Source: Caproicibacter sp047833665
Lineage (GTDB): Bacteria > Bacillota > Clostridia > Oscillospirales > Acutalibacteraceae
Reading direction: 5' to 3'
DNA length: 64,000 nt
NCBI GenBank assembly: GCA_047833665.1
Contig: CP181261.1
Location: 1,922,001 to 1,986,000 of the forward strand
Of the stretch, positions 8,144 to 16,511 are shown piece after piece. The first letter of the stretch is position 1; each line of letters begins with the position of its first letter. The notes beneath the pieces were generated by a model. It worked only from the letters and a program-made list of their open reading frames with translations, was not told the DNA's origin and did not search any database. Position numbers and translations under genes: made by a program.

Positions 8144-10327
8144 TTAAGGACGTCGCACGGTCAGTATTCCTTTGATTTTAGAAAGACGATCGATAACACT
8201 TTGAAGTTGGTCCAATGTGTTGATTGTAATGGTCGCCGTGATTACGGCCTTTCCATCCTTTAATTCTCTTGAGTTGAGTGAATGAATAAAAAGATGCATA
8301 TTGAAAAACTGCTGAGTGATATCCACAAGCAAGCCCGAACGATCCTGTGCCGTAATTTCAAGCGTTGACTTGAACGCTTCTTTGACCTCTCCGGCCCAGT
8401 GGACACGCACCCATCGCTCCGGCTCCGCGGCTTTGGTTAAATCTTTCGGCACATTTGTACAGCTCCGTTTATGAATAGAAACACCAAATCCTCTTGTAAT
8501 AAAGCCAATAATTTCATCACCCGGCAAAGGGTTGCAGCAGCGGGAAATCTTGATGAGGCAGTTGTCCATTCCTTCCACAATAATTCCTGCACTGGTTCGG
8601 CGGACAGACTTTTGAGGTTTTTCCGGGGCAGAAACGGCAGGCGAAGCAGTCGTTTGACGGTTTTTCTGGGCTGCCTCCCGAAGTTTGGGGAGAATTTTCC
8701 AAATCTGAATTCCGCCGTAGCCAATAGCGGCATAAACATCCTCCACCGTACGACAGTTATGCCGCGGGCCGATTTTTTCCAAAACCTTCACCCGTTCTTC
8801 TTCCGACAGCACAATATTATTGCGTTTTAGTTCCCGTTCCAGTTCCGTTTTGCCCTCTGCAATATTCTCATCACGTTTTTCGTGTTTAAACCAAGTCCGG
8901 ATTTTATTGCGCGCTTCGCTGGTCTGAACAATCTTCAGCCAGTCTCGGCTGGGGCCGTGTGCCTCCTTGCTGGTGAGAATCTCTACAATTTCTCCGGTTT
9001 TCACACGGTAATCAATCGGCACAATTCGTTTGTCTACCTTTGCCCCCGTCATACGGTTTCCAACGGCACTGTGGATTGCGTAGGCAAAATCGATGACGGT
9101 TGCCCCGGCCGGCAGGCTGATGACGTCCCCCTTCGGTGTAAAAACAAACACTTCCTCCGGAACCAGATCCGATTTAATCATGCGGACAAGATCCGTTGCG
9201 TCCTCGCTGTCCTTTTCATTTTCCAACATCTGGCGAATCCAAGATAGGCGCTTTTCAAATTGATCCTGCTCTTTTGCAGAAAGACCAAGCTTGTATTTCC
9301 AGTGCGCTGCAATGCCGTATTCCGCAGTATGATGCATTTCCCATGTGCGAATTTGCACCTCGAACGGGATGCCCTCGCTCCCAATCACCGTTGTATGCAG
9401 GGATTGATACATATTGGGCTTCGGTGTGGAAATATAATCCTTAAACCGATTGGGAATCGGCCGAAACATATCGTGGATGATACCCAAAACATTGTAGCAA
9501 TCGTTTACCGTATCAACAATCACACGGACCGCATAAATGTCGTAAATCTCGTCCATGGTTTTTCCCTGGATGAACATTTTACGGTAAATACCGTTGATGC
9601 TTTTGACGCGGCCCTCCAAATACACATTTGGAATCGTGGGGGAAACACGGTCAAAGATTTTACGTTTTGTCGACTCTATGAATTTTGTCCGTTCGCCGGA
9701 ACGCAGTTCCAGCCCGCTTTCAATTTCCTGATACGCTGTCGGGTCCAGAATTCGCAGTGATAGATCTTCCAGTTCCTCTTTCACTGCCCGAATTCCAAGG
9801 CGGTGAGCAATTGGAGCATAAACTTCCATATTTTCCAGCGCCTTGTCCCGCTGTTTTTGCGGCGGCATAAATTCGATGGTCCTCATATTGTGCAGTCGGT
9901 CGGCAAGTTTTACGATGATGACACGGATATCCTCGCTCATCGCGATTAGCATTTTTCTCAGGTTTTCCGCCTGCTGCACCTCGCGCGAAGAATAGGGAAT
10001 GCGGCCCAACTTCGTGACGCCGTCTATCAGTCCTGCTATTTCATCCCCAAAATCTTTCTTAATTTGGTCGAGTCCAATCGGTGTATCTTCCACAACATCA
10101 TGCAAAAGTCCGGCGGCAACCGATTCCGAATCCATGCCAAGTTCAACCAGAATACAAGCCACGGCCACCGGGTGAGAAATATACGGCGAACCGGAAAGGC
10201 GTTTCTGATCACGATGGGAGCTTTCCGCCAATTGATAGGCTCGTGTGATCAGGTCCAGATTGTACTCACGCTCGCTCGAACGAATCAGAGCCAGAAGATC
10301 GTCAAAACTTTTCAGCGGCCATGCCAT
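8144..10327 (-). CDS. relA: Bifunctional (p)ppGpp synthetase/hydrolase Rel
   Basis: Stringent-response enzyme that makes and degrades (p)ppGpp. Domains in order: HD hydrolase (about 40-190) with LLHDVVEDT, synthetase (about 230-350) with YDIYAVRVIV and YQSLHTTVIG, TGS (about 385-445) with VFVFTPKGDVISLPAGATVI, a zinc-finger/CC region with KISRCCNPLPGDEIIGFITR, and a C-terminal ACT domain. The intact HD motif argues for hydrolase activity. I chose the ATG at 10327 (727 residues) because AGGTGA lies 6 nt upstream. It overlaps the recJ stop by 26 bp. Confidence 0.93.
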   Translation of the reverse strand: MAWPLKSFDDLLALIRSSEREYNLDLITRAYQLAESSHRDQKRLSGSPYISHPVAVACILVELGMDSESVAAGLLHDVVEDTPIGLDQIKKDFGDEIAGLIDGVTKLGRIPYSSREVQQAENLRKMLIAMSEDIRVIIVKLADRLHNMRTIEFMPPQKQRDKALENMEVYAPIAHRLGIRAVKEELEDLSLRILDPTAYQEIESGLELRSGERTKFIESTKRKIFDRVSPTIPNVYLEGRVKSINGIYRKMFIQGKTMDEIYDIYAVRVIVDTVNDCYNVLGIIHDMFRPIPNRFKDYISTPKPNMYQSLHTTVIGSEGIPFEVQIRTWEMHHTAEYGIAAHWKYKLGLSAKEQDQFEKRLSWIRQMLENEKDSEDATDLVRMIKSDLVPEEVFVFTPKGDVISLPAGATVIDFAYAIHSAVGNRMTGAKVDKRIVPIDYRVKTGEIVEILTSKEAHGPSRDWLKIVQTSEARNKIRTWFKHEKRDENIAEGKTELERELKRNNIVLSEEERVKVLEKIGPRHNCRTVEDVYAAIGYGGIQIWKILPKLREAAQKNRQTTASPAVSAPEKPQKSVRRTSAGIIVEGMDNCLIKISRCCNPLPGDEIIGFITRGFGVSIHKRSCTNVPKDLTKAAEPERWVRVHWAGEVKEAFKSTLEITAQDRSGLLVDITQQFFNMHLFIHSLNSRELKDGKAVITATITINTLDQLQSVIDRLSKIKGILTVRRP

Positions 10328-12371
10328 TGTTGTCACCTGCCTTCTCAAAAACTCCCAGAGCACGCATAATGTTGGAATCCATCAAATTGACTTTGCTTTT
10401 CTGCGGAATAATCCGAATCTTATATGTATCGGCACATTTCTCTAATTTGATTAATCCTCGCTCCGCAAAAACATCAAGAGCGGTCAGAAGTTTTTCCATG
10501 CCGGGTGCCGGCGCAGGAAGGCGGGGCAGCAACTGTTCCGGTCTGCCGCAATAACCGCCTTGCAGCGCACGATAAATGCTTACAAAATCATTTCTTTGCG
10601 GCTTGAGCCGTTTTGCTTCGTGGGAGGAAAGCGGCTCTCCGCGGCAAAACTGCTCATAAAGAGCACAGGCTTCTATCATGGAATCCATATCCATACCGGA
10701 AAATTTCATATCCCGAATGATAATTGATAAGAGATTTTTCCCGCCGTATTCTCGTTCCTGAAGAGTAACTGCCAAATCCACCCTGTCTCCCGGACGGAAA
10801 CCGAATTCTTCGAGCGTCGTCCTGAATTTCATACAGCGTACCAAACACCCGTCGCCGCGCACACTCACGCGCAGATGTTTTCCTCCGCCGACCGGTGTTA
10901 TATCCTCAATGGTCATGTTCGCAAGGCCAAAAACAGGTTCCGGATTCCCGGTTCCAAACGGTTCCAGATATTTCATGGCACGGGGAATTTCCAGTGAAAG
11001 TTCCCGCGGTTTTATAAGGCAGTCCACCATGAGTACAGGAGCCGGCATAGGCTGTCCCGTTTTTGCCGCAAATTCATTGATTCTGGCTCGGAATGCTTCA
11101 ATTTTATCCGTCGGAAGCGAAAGACCGGCTGCCATCGGATGTCCACCAAAGTGAGTTAAAAGATCACTGCAGGCAGAAACTGCCTCGAACATAGAAAATC
11201 CTTCCACGCTTCTGCCGGAGCCGCGCGCCTCATCAGCCGTGCGCGAAATGACAATACACGGTTTGCCAAAACGGTCAACCAGCCGGGCTGCGACAATGCC
11301 AATTACACCATGATGCCAATCTTCACCATCAACAACCAATACACGGTCATAGAGCAAGGAGGGATCTTTCTTAAAACGTTCCTCTGCTTTTTTTAAAATT
11401 TCGTTTTCCACACTGCGGCGATACTCATTGTTTTCACAGATCTTAGCTGCAAGAAATTCAGCTTCTTCCGGTGATTCCGAAATCAAAAGGCGCACCGCCT
11501 GATCCGGCGAATCCATACGCCCGGCGGCATTGATGCGCGGTACCAAAATAAAAGCAACCTGCCCTGCGGAAATTTCTCGGCTTTCCAATCCTGTCTGTTC
11601 CAACAGTGCTCGAAGTCCCAAACGATCCGTCCGCGGCAGATATCGCAAACCCGCTAAGACCAATGCTCTATTCTCCCCGGTCAGCGGGACAATATCTCCG
11701 ATGGTCCCAATTGCAACAAGGTCGCCATAGTTTTCCAGCAGAGTCTCCACATCGCATTCCGGCCCCTCCAGCGCCTGGATCAACTTAAACGCAACGCCGA
11801 CACCCGCAAAGTCGCAGTACGGTGCATTGCTGTCTTTTCTATAAGGGTCTACTACGGCACAGGCAGGAGGCAAAATCTCTCTTGGGCGGTGGTGATCCGT
11901 CACTACCGTATCCATCCCCAGACTGTTGGCATAAGCAATTTCATCCACACTGGAAATTCCGTTGTCCACAGTGATAATCAAATTAACGCCCTGCTTGTGC
12001 AGCGCATCTACTGCCCCCATATTCAGGCCGTAGCCCTCTCCTTCCCGCTCGGGAATATAATAAATAACATTTCCTCCGCAAGATTCCAAATGGGAATACA
12101 ATAGCGCCGTTGCAGTAACGCCATCCGCGTCATAATCGCCGTAAACCGCTATTTTTTCAAAATCATCCAAGGCACGGTTAATCCGTTCGGCCGCTTTGCT
12201 CATATCCGGCAGCAAAAACGGATTGGAAAAAGACACTGCCGAAGGATGACGCAACTCGTCTGCCAACCCGCGTTCTGCCAAAAGTACAGCAACACAACGC
12301 GGCAATTTCAGTTCATTTGCAATTTGGGAAGCGGCGGATTCGTCACAGCGACGAATCCGCCATTTTTTCAT
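10302..12371 (-). CDS. recJ: Single-stranded-DNA-specific 5'-3' exonuclease RecJ
   Basis: DHH-family exonuclease acting in recombination, mismatch and base excision repair. VYGDYDADGVTATALLYSH (near residue 80) and VVTDHHRP (near 155) are the DHH metal sites, followed by DFAGVGVAFKL and the DHHA1 motif GGHPMAAGLSL near 410; an OB-like domain and a C-terminal extension follow. Length 689 is in the clostridial range. The ATG at 12371 has GGAG 9 nt upstream; a GTG at 12386 is a less likely start. Upstream of rel in the same transcript. Confidence 0.93.
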   Translation of the reverse strand: MKKWRIRRCDESAASQIANELKLPRCVAVLLAERGLADELRHPSAVSFSNPFLLPDMSKAAERINRALDDFEKIAVYGDYDADGVTATALLYSHLESCGGNVIYYIPEREGEGYGLNMGAVDALHKQGVNLIITVDNGISSVDEIAYANSLGMDTVVTDHHRPREILPPACAVVDPYRKDSNAPYCDFAGVGVAFKLIQALEGPECDVETLLENYGDLVAIGTIGDIVPLTGENRALVLAGLRYLPRTDRLGLRALLEQTGLESREISAGQVAFILVPRINAAGRMDSPDQAVRLLISESPEEAEFLAAKICENNEYRRSVENEILKKAEERFKKDPSLLYDRVLVVDGEDWHHGVIGIVAARLVDRFGKPCIVISRTADEARGSGRSVEGFSMFEAVSACSDLLTHFGGHPMAAGLSLPTDKIEAFRARINEFAAKTGQPMPAPVLMVDCLIKPRELSLEIPRAMKYLEPFGTGNPEPVFGLANMTIEDITPVGGGKHLRVSVRGDGCLVRCMKFRTTLEEFGFRPGDRVDLAVTLQEREYGGKNLLSIIIRDMKFSGMDMDSMIEACALYEQFCRGEPLSSHEAKRLKPQRNDFVSIYRALQGGYCGRPEQLLPRLPAPAPGMEKLLTALDVFAERGLIKLEKCADTYKIRIIPQKSKVNLMDSNIMRALGVFEKAGDNNGMAAEKF

Positions 12372-12487
12372 ACTCAAGTGCTCCACCTACCCCATATTTG
12401 ATTATTTTATCATTCCACCGTCATTTATTCAACTTTTCTTTTTATGCAAGTTATGCAAGAAACAGTTTGCTGTATTGCATTTTGGGC

Positions 12488-12522
12488 AAAAAAAGAGGGC
12501 GGACATATTTGTCCGTCCCCTC
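12488..12522 (-). terminator. Rho-independent terminator after the coat-protein gene
   Basis: An 11-13 bp GC-rich hairpin (arms around GGGACGGACA and TGTCCGCCC on the minus strand) with a short AT loop is followed by seven T residues on the minus strand, 10 bp after the stop of the CotF-like gene. Confidence 0.8.
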
Positions 12523-12532
12523 CCATATATAA

Positions 12533-12850
12533 TTAGCCCTGAGCGCTTTGATTCAAACTCTGATATTTCTGCTTTGCCTGTTGTATCTTTTGCTGCTGAG
12601 CATCGGGAATATTATACCAGCCGCGTTTTTTCATCTCATCGAACACTTCGGACTGGATTTGATGTTCTTCATTCAGAATTTTCATAAATTCATCCCGAAC
12701 ATTCTGCGTAACGCATTCGTTTGTAAAAGTGTTGTAGGTTTCCGTCATATATTTTTCCGAAGCGAGAGCATCATCCATAATCTCTCTCTCCGGCATTTGA
12801 CCGCTGGGCTGTGTGCCGCTGTTCTGATTCAATTTTAAATCTACGTCCAT
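12533..12850 (-). CDS. Spore coat protein, CotF family
   Basis: Predicted coat/ferritin-like helical protein of the CotF family, deposited on the spore. The 105 residues are a Gln/Asn-rich N-terminus followed by a helical domain with MDDALASEKYMTETYNTF and LNEEHQIQSEVFDEMKKRGW, the usual CotF_C pattern ending in a YNIPDA-like segment. ATG at 12850 has GGAGGGG 6 nt upstream. It is 17 bp from a second small helical gene, an arrangement usual for CotF pairs. Confidence 0.8.
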   Translation of the reverse strand: MDVDLKLNQNSGTQPSGQMPEREIMDDALASEKYMTETYNTFTNECVTQNVRDEFMKILNEEHQIQSEVFDEMKKRGWYNIPDAQQQKIQQAKQKYQSLNQSAQG

Positions 12851-12867
12851 CTCTTTCCCCTCCATCC

Positions 12868-13050
12868 TTAACAATTTAAAAATCCCATTAACTTATCATA
12901 GTGGCATTGATGTTTTTGGGCAATTGAACTGCATTTCTGCTTGAGTTCCTGATCAGAGCACATCTGCGAATATGCTTTGTATTTTGTAATCAGAACATGC
13001 TCATGGGCAAGCTGATCTTCAATTGCCGTCAGTTCTTTTTCGGATATCAT
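12868..13050 (-). CDS. Small CotF-associated helical protein
   Basis: A 60-residue predicted two-helix protein with ISEKELTAIEDQLAHEHVLI and KCSSIAQKHQCHYDKLMGFL. Paired histidines and this length resemble the small partner genes that precede cotF-like genes in clostridia. AAGGAG 8 nt upstream supports the ATG at 13050. No signal peptide. Probably co-transcribed with the coat gene and expressed during sporulation (inference from context). Confidence 0.7.
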   Translation of the reverse strand: MISEKELTAIEDQLAHEHVLITKYKAYSQMCSDQELKQKCSSIAQKHQCHYDKLMGFLNC

Positions 13051-13139
13051 AATACACACTCCTTTTTAATATTGGGTTGTGTGCTTAGTATCCGTAGAAA
13101 TCAGACGAATATACTTTTGCAATTTGGAAATCAGGCGGT

Positions 13140-13511
13140 CTATGTAGCCTGCCGCACCTGTTCCTGTTCATTAAGGCCGAAGCTGATAGACAAGGCCTGA
13201 TCCACCAATGCCATCGCTTTGCTGTCAAGACGTCCCATTCGTTCTTTAAGTCTGTGTTTGTCGATTGTGCGCACCTGTTCAAGCAGCACAATGGAGTCTT
13301 TTGCCAGTCCCGTTGTTCTGGCATCTAAAAGAATGTGTGTTGGCAGATTCGCCTTAGAACGCTGACTTGTAATTGCAGCAGCAATCACCGTTGGGCTGAA
13401 TCTGTTGCCAATATTGTTCTGAACAATCAAAACCGGACGCACACCGCCCTGTTCTGACCCGACCACCGGACTGAGGTCGGCATAATAAATATCGCCTCTA
13501 CGAATATTCAT
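13140..13511 (-). CDS. ndoA: Type II toxin endoribonuclease MazF/EndoA (PemK family)
   Basis: Sequence-specific mRNA interferase of the MazF/PemK family. MNIRRGDIYYADLSPVVGSE, GGVRPVLIVQNNIGN and ITSQRSKANLPTH are the conserved core including the catalytic Arg and the Thr/Ser region; length 123 is close to Bacillus EndoA (116). GGAG lies 8 nt upstream. In Bacillus the order is acpS-ydcC-alr-ndoAI-ndoA; here acpS-nnrD and a lipoprotein are upstream but neither alr nor an antitoxin gene is present in the 231 bp before it. The cognate antitoxin, if any, is elsewhere. Confidence 0.88.
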   Translation of the reverse strand: MNIRRGDIYYADLSPVVGSEQGGVRPVLIVQNNIGNRFSPTVIAAAITSQRSKANLPTHILLDARTTGLAKDSIVLLEQVRTIDKHRLKERMGRLDSKAMALVDQALSISFGLNEQEQVRQAT

Positions 13512-13681
13512 TTTTCACACTCCGAACAAATTATATAACGCATTTAGGTTTTCGCGAATAGTATTGACGTTCTTAAAAAGATTTATTCGCATTGCGGAGC
13601 CTGTTATATAATATTATTCGAAGTGCGGCATTGACAGTAAATTTATAATTCCCCAAGACAACCTAAATTAGAAATTTTTAC

Positions 13682-13708
13682 AAAAAAACCGCCGAAATCC
13701 GACGGTTT
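13682..13708 (-). terminator. Rho-independent terminator after the lipoprotein gene
   Basis: AAACCGTCG / CGGCGGTTT hairpin with one mismatch on the minus strand, followed by a run of seven T residues, 34 bp after the lipoprotein stop. It separates the acpS-lipoprotein unit from the mazF gene. The remaining bases up to 13511 are AT-rich and contain two TATATAA-like stretches but no convincing complete promoter. Confidence 0.75.
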
Positions 13709-13742
13709 ACATTTTAAATATTATTTTTTAAAATCTTAAAAT

Positions 13743-14276
13743 TTAATCGGGTATAGCATCAAGATTGAGTTGAGCTTCTGCCGTTTCCTGAGCGTAATCG
13801 TAGAATTCCGCTTTCACACCACATTCCGGCACACTGAGAGTCAAAATTTTTCCTGTTTCCAAGTCGGCGGTTAATGTATAATCATACCCGGCATTGCCGG
13901 AAAACTCGTTGCCATGGGTTGGAGTGAGCGCATCCCGCTTTGCTGCTTCATCCAATGTATCCACAAGAACGCAGGCAAAAGAATCCTGCGGGAGCGGGCA
14001 ATTTTCATGATTCACCGCCAAGTCTTGATACAGCATTGTAAAGCCATTGCCATTCCAATTCCATGACAGTCCTTCCGCCCCTCCCGAAATAATCTGCAGA
14101 CTTGCGATTTTAGGGCCTGTGCGCTGAAAAGAACAAGTAAAATCTCCTGCGGAACAATGTACATCCACCTTACAATCAAACTGAAAATCCAAGTCCTCTG
14201 CTTGGATTTTCTTTCCTGTACAGCCACTGAGCAGAAAGCAAATCGCCAAAACAGCAGCCAAGATTTTACAGCGCAC
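13743..14276 (-). CDS. Putative lipoprotein (YdcC/LolA-like position)
   Basis: Exported protein with a lipobox: basic MRCK, a hydrophobic stretch, then FLLSGC with the lipidated Cys near residue 18. The mature part has no motif I can name; its beta-rich pattern and its position after acpS recall Bacillus ydcC, a LolA-like outer-surface lipoprotein needed in sporulation. That is inference from synteny. The GTG at 14276 is favoured because GGAGG lies 8 nt upstream; ATGs at 14282 and 14291 are in frame but overlap the ribosome site. Confidence 0.7.
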   Translation of the reverse strand: MRCKILAAVLAICFLLSGCTGKKIQAEDLDFQFDCKVDVHCSAGDFTCSFQRTGPKIASLQIISGGAEGLSWNWNGNGFTMLYQDLAVNHENCPLPQDSFACVLVDTLDEAAKRDALTPTHGNEFSGNAGYDYTLTADLETGKILTLSVPECGVKAEFYDYAQETAEAQLNLDAIPD

Positions 14277-14309
14277 CGGCATCTCCTCCATACAGACGGC
14301 TTTTAAAAC

Positions 14310-15578
14310 CTACCGCCCCATTTTCAAAAACAGCTCCGGCAATTTTCCGATTAGGTCTGTTGGCAGCATAGCGCATTGGGAGAGTGATTTTGCACATTCA
14401 TCCCCTGCAAGGCCGTGTAAGTACACCGCACCGGCGGCAGCCTGAAATAAATCAATTCCCTGTGCCGCAAAAGATGCGATCATTCCCGCAAGCACGTCTC
14501 CGCTGCCTCCCTTTGCCATACCCGGATTTCCGGTTGTATTGCGGTACAGCCGTCCTTGAGGCGATGCGACCAATGTTCCGGCACCTTTCAGCACTAGAAT
14601 CACACCATATTTTTTGGCAAACCAAAACGCATAATGTTCTCGGTTTTGCTGAACCTCTTTCACTGATGTTTTTAAAAGGCGAGCCATTTCACCGGGATGC
14701 GGCGTTAGAACAAGGGGAGCAGAAGCTGTATTCAGTGCATCTATATGCTCCGCCACAATATTTATGCCATCTGCGTCAAGCACCAGCGGGACTTTGGCTG
14801 TTTGAAGCAGAAGGGAAACTGCCCCGTGCGCATACGGGCTTTTCCCCAAACCGCAGCCGACAAGGCATGCGCTGGCTCGGGAGAGCGCCGCAGAGATTGT
14901 CTGCTCTGCACGTTCCGTCATATTCCCATCCGAAGAAATATCCAGCAAAGAAAAAACCGCTTCCGGTGCAAGAGCGGCTACAATCGGATAAATAGATTTC
15001 GGAACAGCGGTTTCCACAATCCCTACGCCGCACCGCAGTGCAGAAAGCGTACTCATAGCGGCGGCACCTGCCATTCCTTCACTGCCGCAGACACATAAAA
15101 GCCGTCCAAAATCGCCTTTATTACTTTCCGGATCGCGGGGAGGCAACATGTTGAGCAGAATTTTTTCCCCTTCCGGCCTATTGTGCATTTCTCCGGTGCG
15201 GAATATGGACGCCTGTTCGTTTTCCTGACACCCAACAACAGTAGCGGCCGCGGTTGTCGCCGTATGCGTCACGCTAACGGAAAACTGCATCTTTCCTGCC
15301 AATTCCGCCGCCTTTCCGGAAAGGCGAAGTTCCGGCCGTTTTCCGGGCATGCGCAGCAATTCCACTTCCCTTAGCCGAAAGCCGCCAATTCCCGTACCAA
15401 CAGCTTTGGAAAAAGCCTCTTTCGCACAAAAACTCGCCGCGACGCTTTGTGCCGGAAAGCCACGGCGGGCCAACTGCTCATACTCCGTCCGTCCCAAAAT
15501 GCGGGAACAAAACAGAGGATTTTTCATTGACTTTTCGATTCTTGCGATTTCCACCAAATCAGTTCCGACCAAAAGCAT
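14310..15578 (-). CDS. Fusion: holo-ACP synthase AcpS + ADP-dependent NAD(P)H-hydrate dehydratase NnrD
   Basis: Residues 1 to about 118 form an AcpS domain, which transfers phosphopantetheine from CoA to acyl carrier protein: LLVGTDLVEIARIEKSM and FCAKEAFSKAVGTGI carry the metal-binding Asp and Glu. Residues about 135-422 form the YjeF C-terminal domain that repairs hydrated NAD(P)H: NKGDFGRLLCVCGS, LTPHPGEMARLL and AKGGSGDVLAGMIAS are intact. The YjeF N-terminal epimerase domain is missing. These activities are normally encoded by adjacent genes; here one frame joins them without a stop. The ATG at 15578 has AGGTGG 6 nt upstream. Confidence 0.9.
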   Translation of the reverse strand: MLLVGTDLVEIARIEKSMKNPLFCSRILGRTEYEQLARRGFPAQSVAASFCAKEAFSKAVGTGIGGFRLREVELLRMPGKRPELRLSGKAAELAGKMQFSVSVTHTATTAAATVVGCQENEQASIFRTGEMHNRPEGEKILLNMLPPRDPESNKGDFGRLLCVCGSEGMAGAAAMSTLSALRCGVGIVETAVPKSIYPIVAALAPEAVFSLLDISSDGNMTERAEQTISAALSRASACLVGCGLGKSPYAHGAVSLLLQTAKVPLVLDADGINIVAEHIDALNTASAPLVLTPHPGEMARLLKTSVKEVQQNREHYAFWFAKKYGVILVLKGAGTLVASPQGRLYRNTTGNPGMAKGGSGDVLAGMIASFAAQGIDLFQAAAGAVYLHGLAGDECAKSLSQCAMLPTDLIGKLPELFLKMGR

Positions 15579-16071
15579 CCATTGCCACCTGCCTAGGCAA
15601 AAACGGCCGTATTGCGTCCAATGTTTTTTCATTTGGACTAAAAACCACTAGTACATTTCCTTTTTGCGGATGGCGCGCGGTAAAAAACCATGCGTTTTCC
15701 CCGGAATCGGTCTCCGATGCAAAAATGCGTTCGGTATAAGTTTTACCGCTGTGCTTACTTGAATCGTATTTTCCCATTTCCTCCACTGTATGTGCATCAA
15801 CAGAAATAACACGCTTGCGTTTACGGCGATAAATAATCTTGTCGATCGTAATATCGCCGTTTGTTATACTGTATTCAAATTCAAGGTTTCGGGATGTAAT
15901 GAAGTAATAGTCGCCGTAGACAATGCCAGCCCAAATAAAAATTGCAAGCGGCGGCACAAGAACTGCAAGCACAATGGCAAGAACAACTGAAACCAAAAGT
16001 ACAGCCGAAATGAACAAATAGTCCTTTAGCCCAAATTTCTTTTTGATAAGCTGCTCAACAAAAATGTCCAT
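15559..16071 (-). CDS. Conserved membrane protein with PH-like domain, function unknown
   Basis: Unnamed 170-residue protein. Two closely spaced hydrophobic helices (about 18-42 and 43-58) are followed by a soluble part with YFITSRNLEFEYSITNGDIT and RRKRKRVISVDAHTVEEMGK, a pattern seen in bacterial PH-like or DUF6106-type proteins. Its 3' end overlaps the acpS-nnrD start by 20 bp, implying translational coupling. It is divergent from the pheST T-box leader. No function can be assigned from sequence. Confidence 0.7.
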   Translation of the reverse strand: MDIFVEQLIKKKFGLKDYLFISAVLLVSVVLAIVLAVLVPPLAIFIWAGIVYGDYYFITSRNLEFEYSITNGDITIDKIIYRRKRKRVISVDAHTVEEMGKYDSSKHSGKTYTERIFASETDSGENAWFFTARHPQKGNVLVVFSPNEKTLDAIRPFLPRQVAMDAFGRN

Positions 16072-16195
16072 AGGTCTCCCCCTGACAATTCTTTTTCCTT
16101 ATTTTAGCACAGCCTTGCAGTCTTTACAAATCACCCCCCTGTTTCTCGACAAAATTTTCCGACCATACAATATTTTATTTGCAAGCAGATTCTCC

Positions 16196-16224
16196 TTGCA
16201 ATCAGGTTGAATCCGTGCTATATT
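16196..16224 (+). promoter_or_regulatory. Sigma-A type promoter of the pheST leader
   Basis: TTGCAA at 16196-16201, a 17-bp spacer and TATATT at 16219-16224, about 7 bp before the predicted start of the T-box leader. The 120 bp between this promoter and the divergent membrane-protein gene show nothing else I recognise. Confidence 0.6.
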
Positions 16225-16230
16225 TTTTAC

Positions 16231-16470
16231 AGAAATCAAACGCGGTGAAAAAGGAAGTAGCCTTTCGGGTTCCGATCCAGAGAAAACGTGCCACCGGCTG
16301 AAAGCACGTTTGCGGAAAAGAAAGGTGAAGTTCCCTTTGGAGCGGTGCGGCTGAACCGGAGATGCAGTAGGCCGCAACGGGCGGCGCCGTTAATGGCCAA
16401 AAGAGACACAATTAGGGTGGTACCACGGAGCATTAGCCTTCGTCCCTTGCGGGAGGAAGGTTTTTTATTT
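16231..16470 (+). promoter_or_regulatory. T-box riboswitch, tRNA-Phe specific (pheST leader)
   Basis: Transcription-attenuation leader that senses uncharged tRNA. The T-box AGGGTGGTACCACGG is at 16414-16428, and the competing terminator (CCTTCGTCCC / GGGAGGAAGG plus six T) at 16437-16466. Upstream, GGAAGTAGCC at the 5' part fits the stem I AGTA element, and the sequence GAAG-TTC-CCTTTGGAGC places a Phe codon TTC at 16331-16333 in the usual specifier position. The downstream genes encode phenylalanyl-tRNA synthetase, which agrees with the specifier. Confidence 0.92.
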
Positions 16471-16511
16471 TATATACAGCTTTTATATACAGCAGAAAGG
16501 ATGAGCCAAGT

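Noticed and set aside
13512..13742. A hidden antitoxin gene before mazF
   Set aside because: No frame with a start, ribosome site and useful length is present; the stretch holds a terminator and AT-rich DNA.
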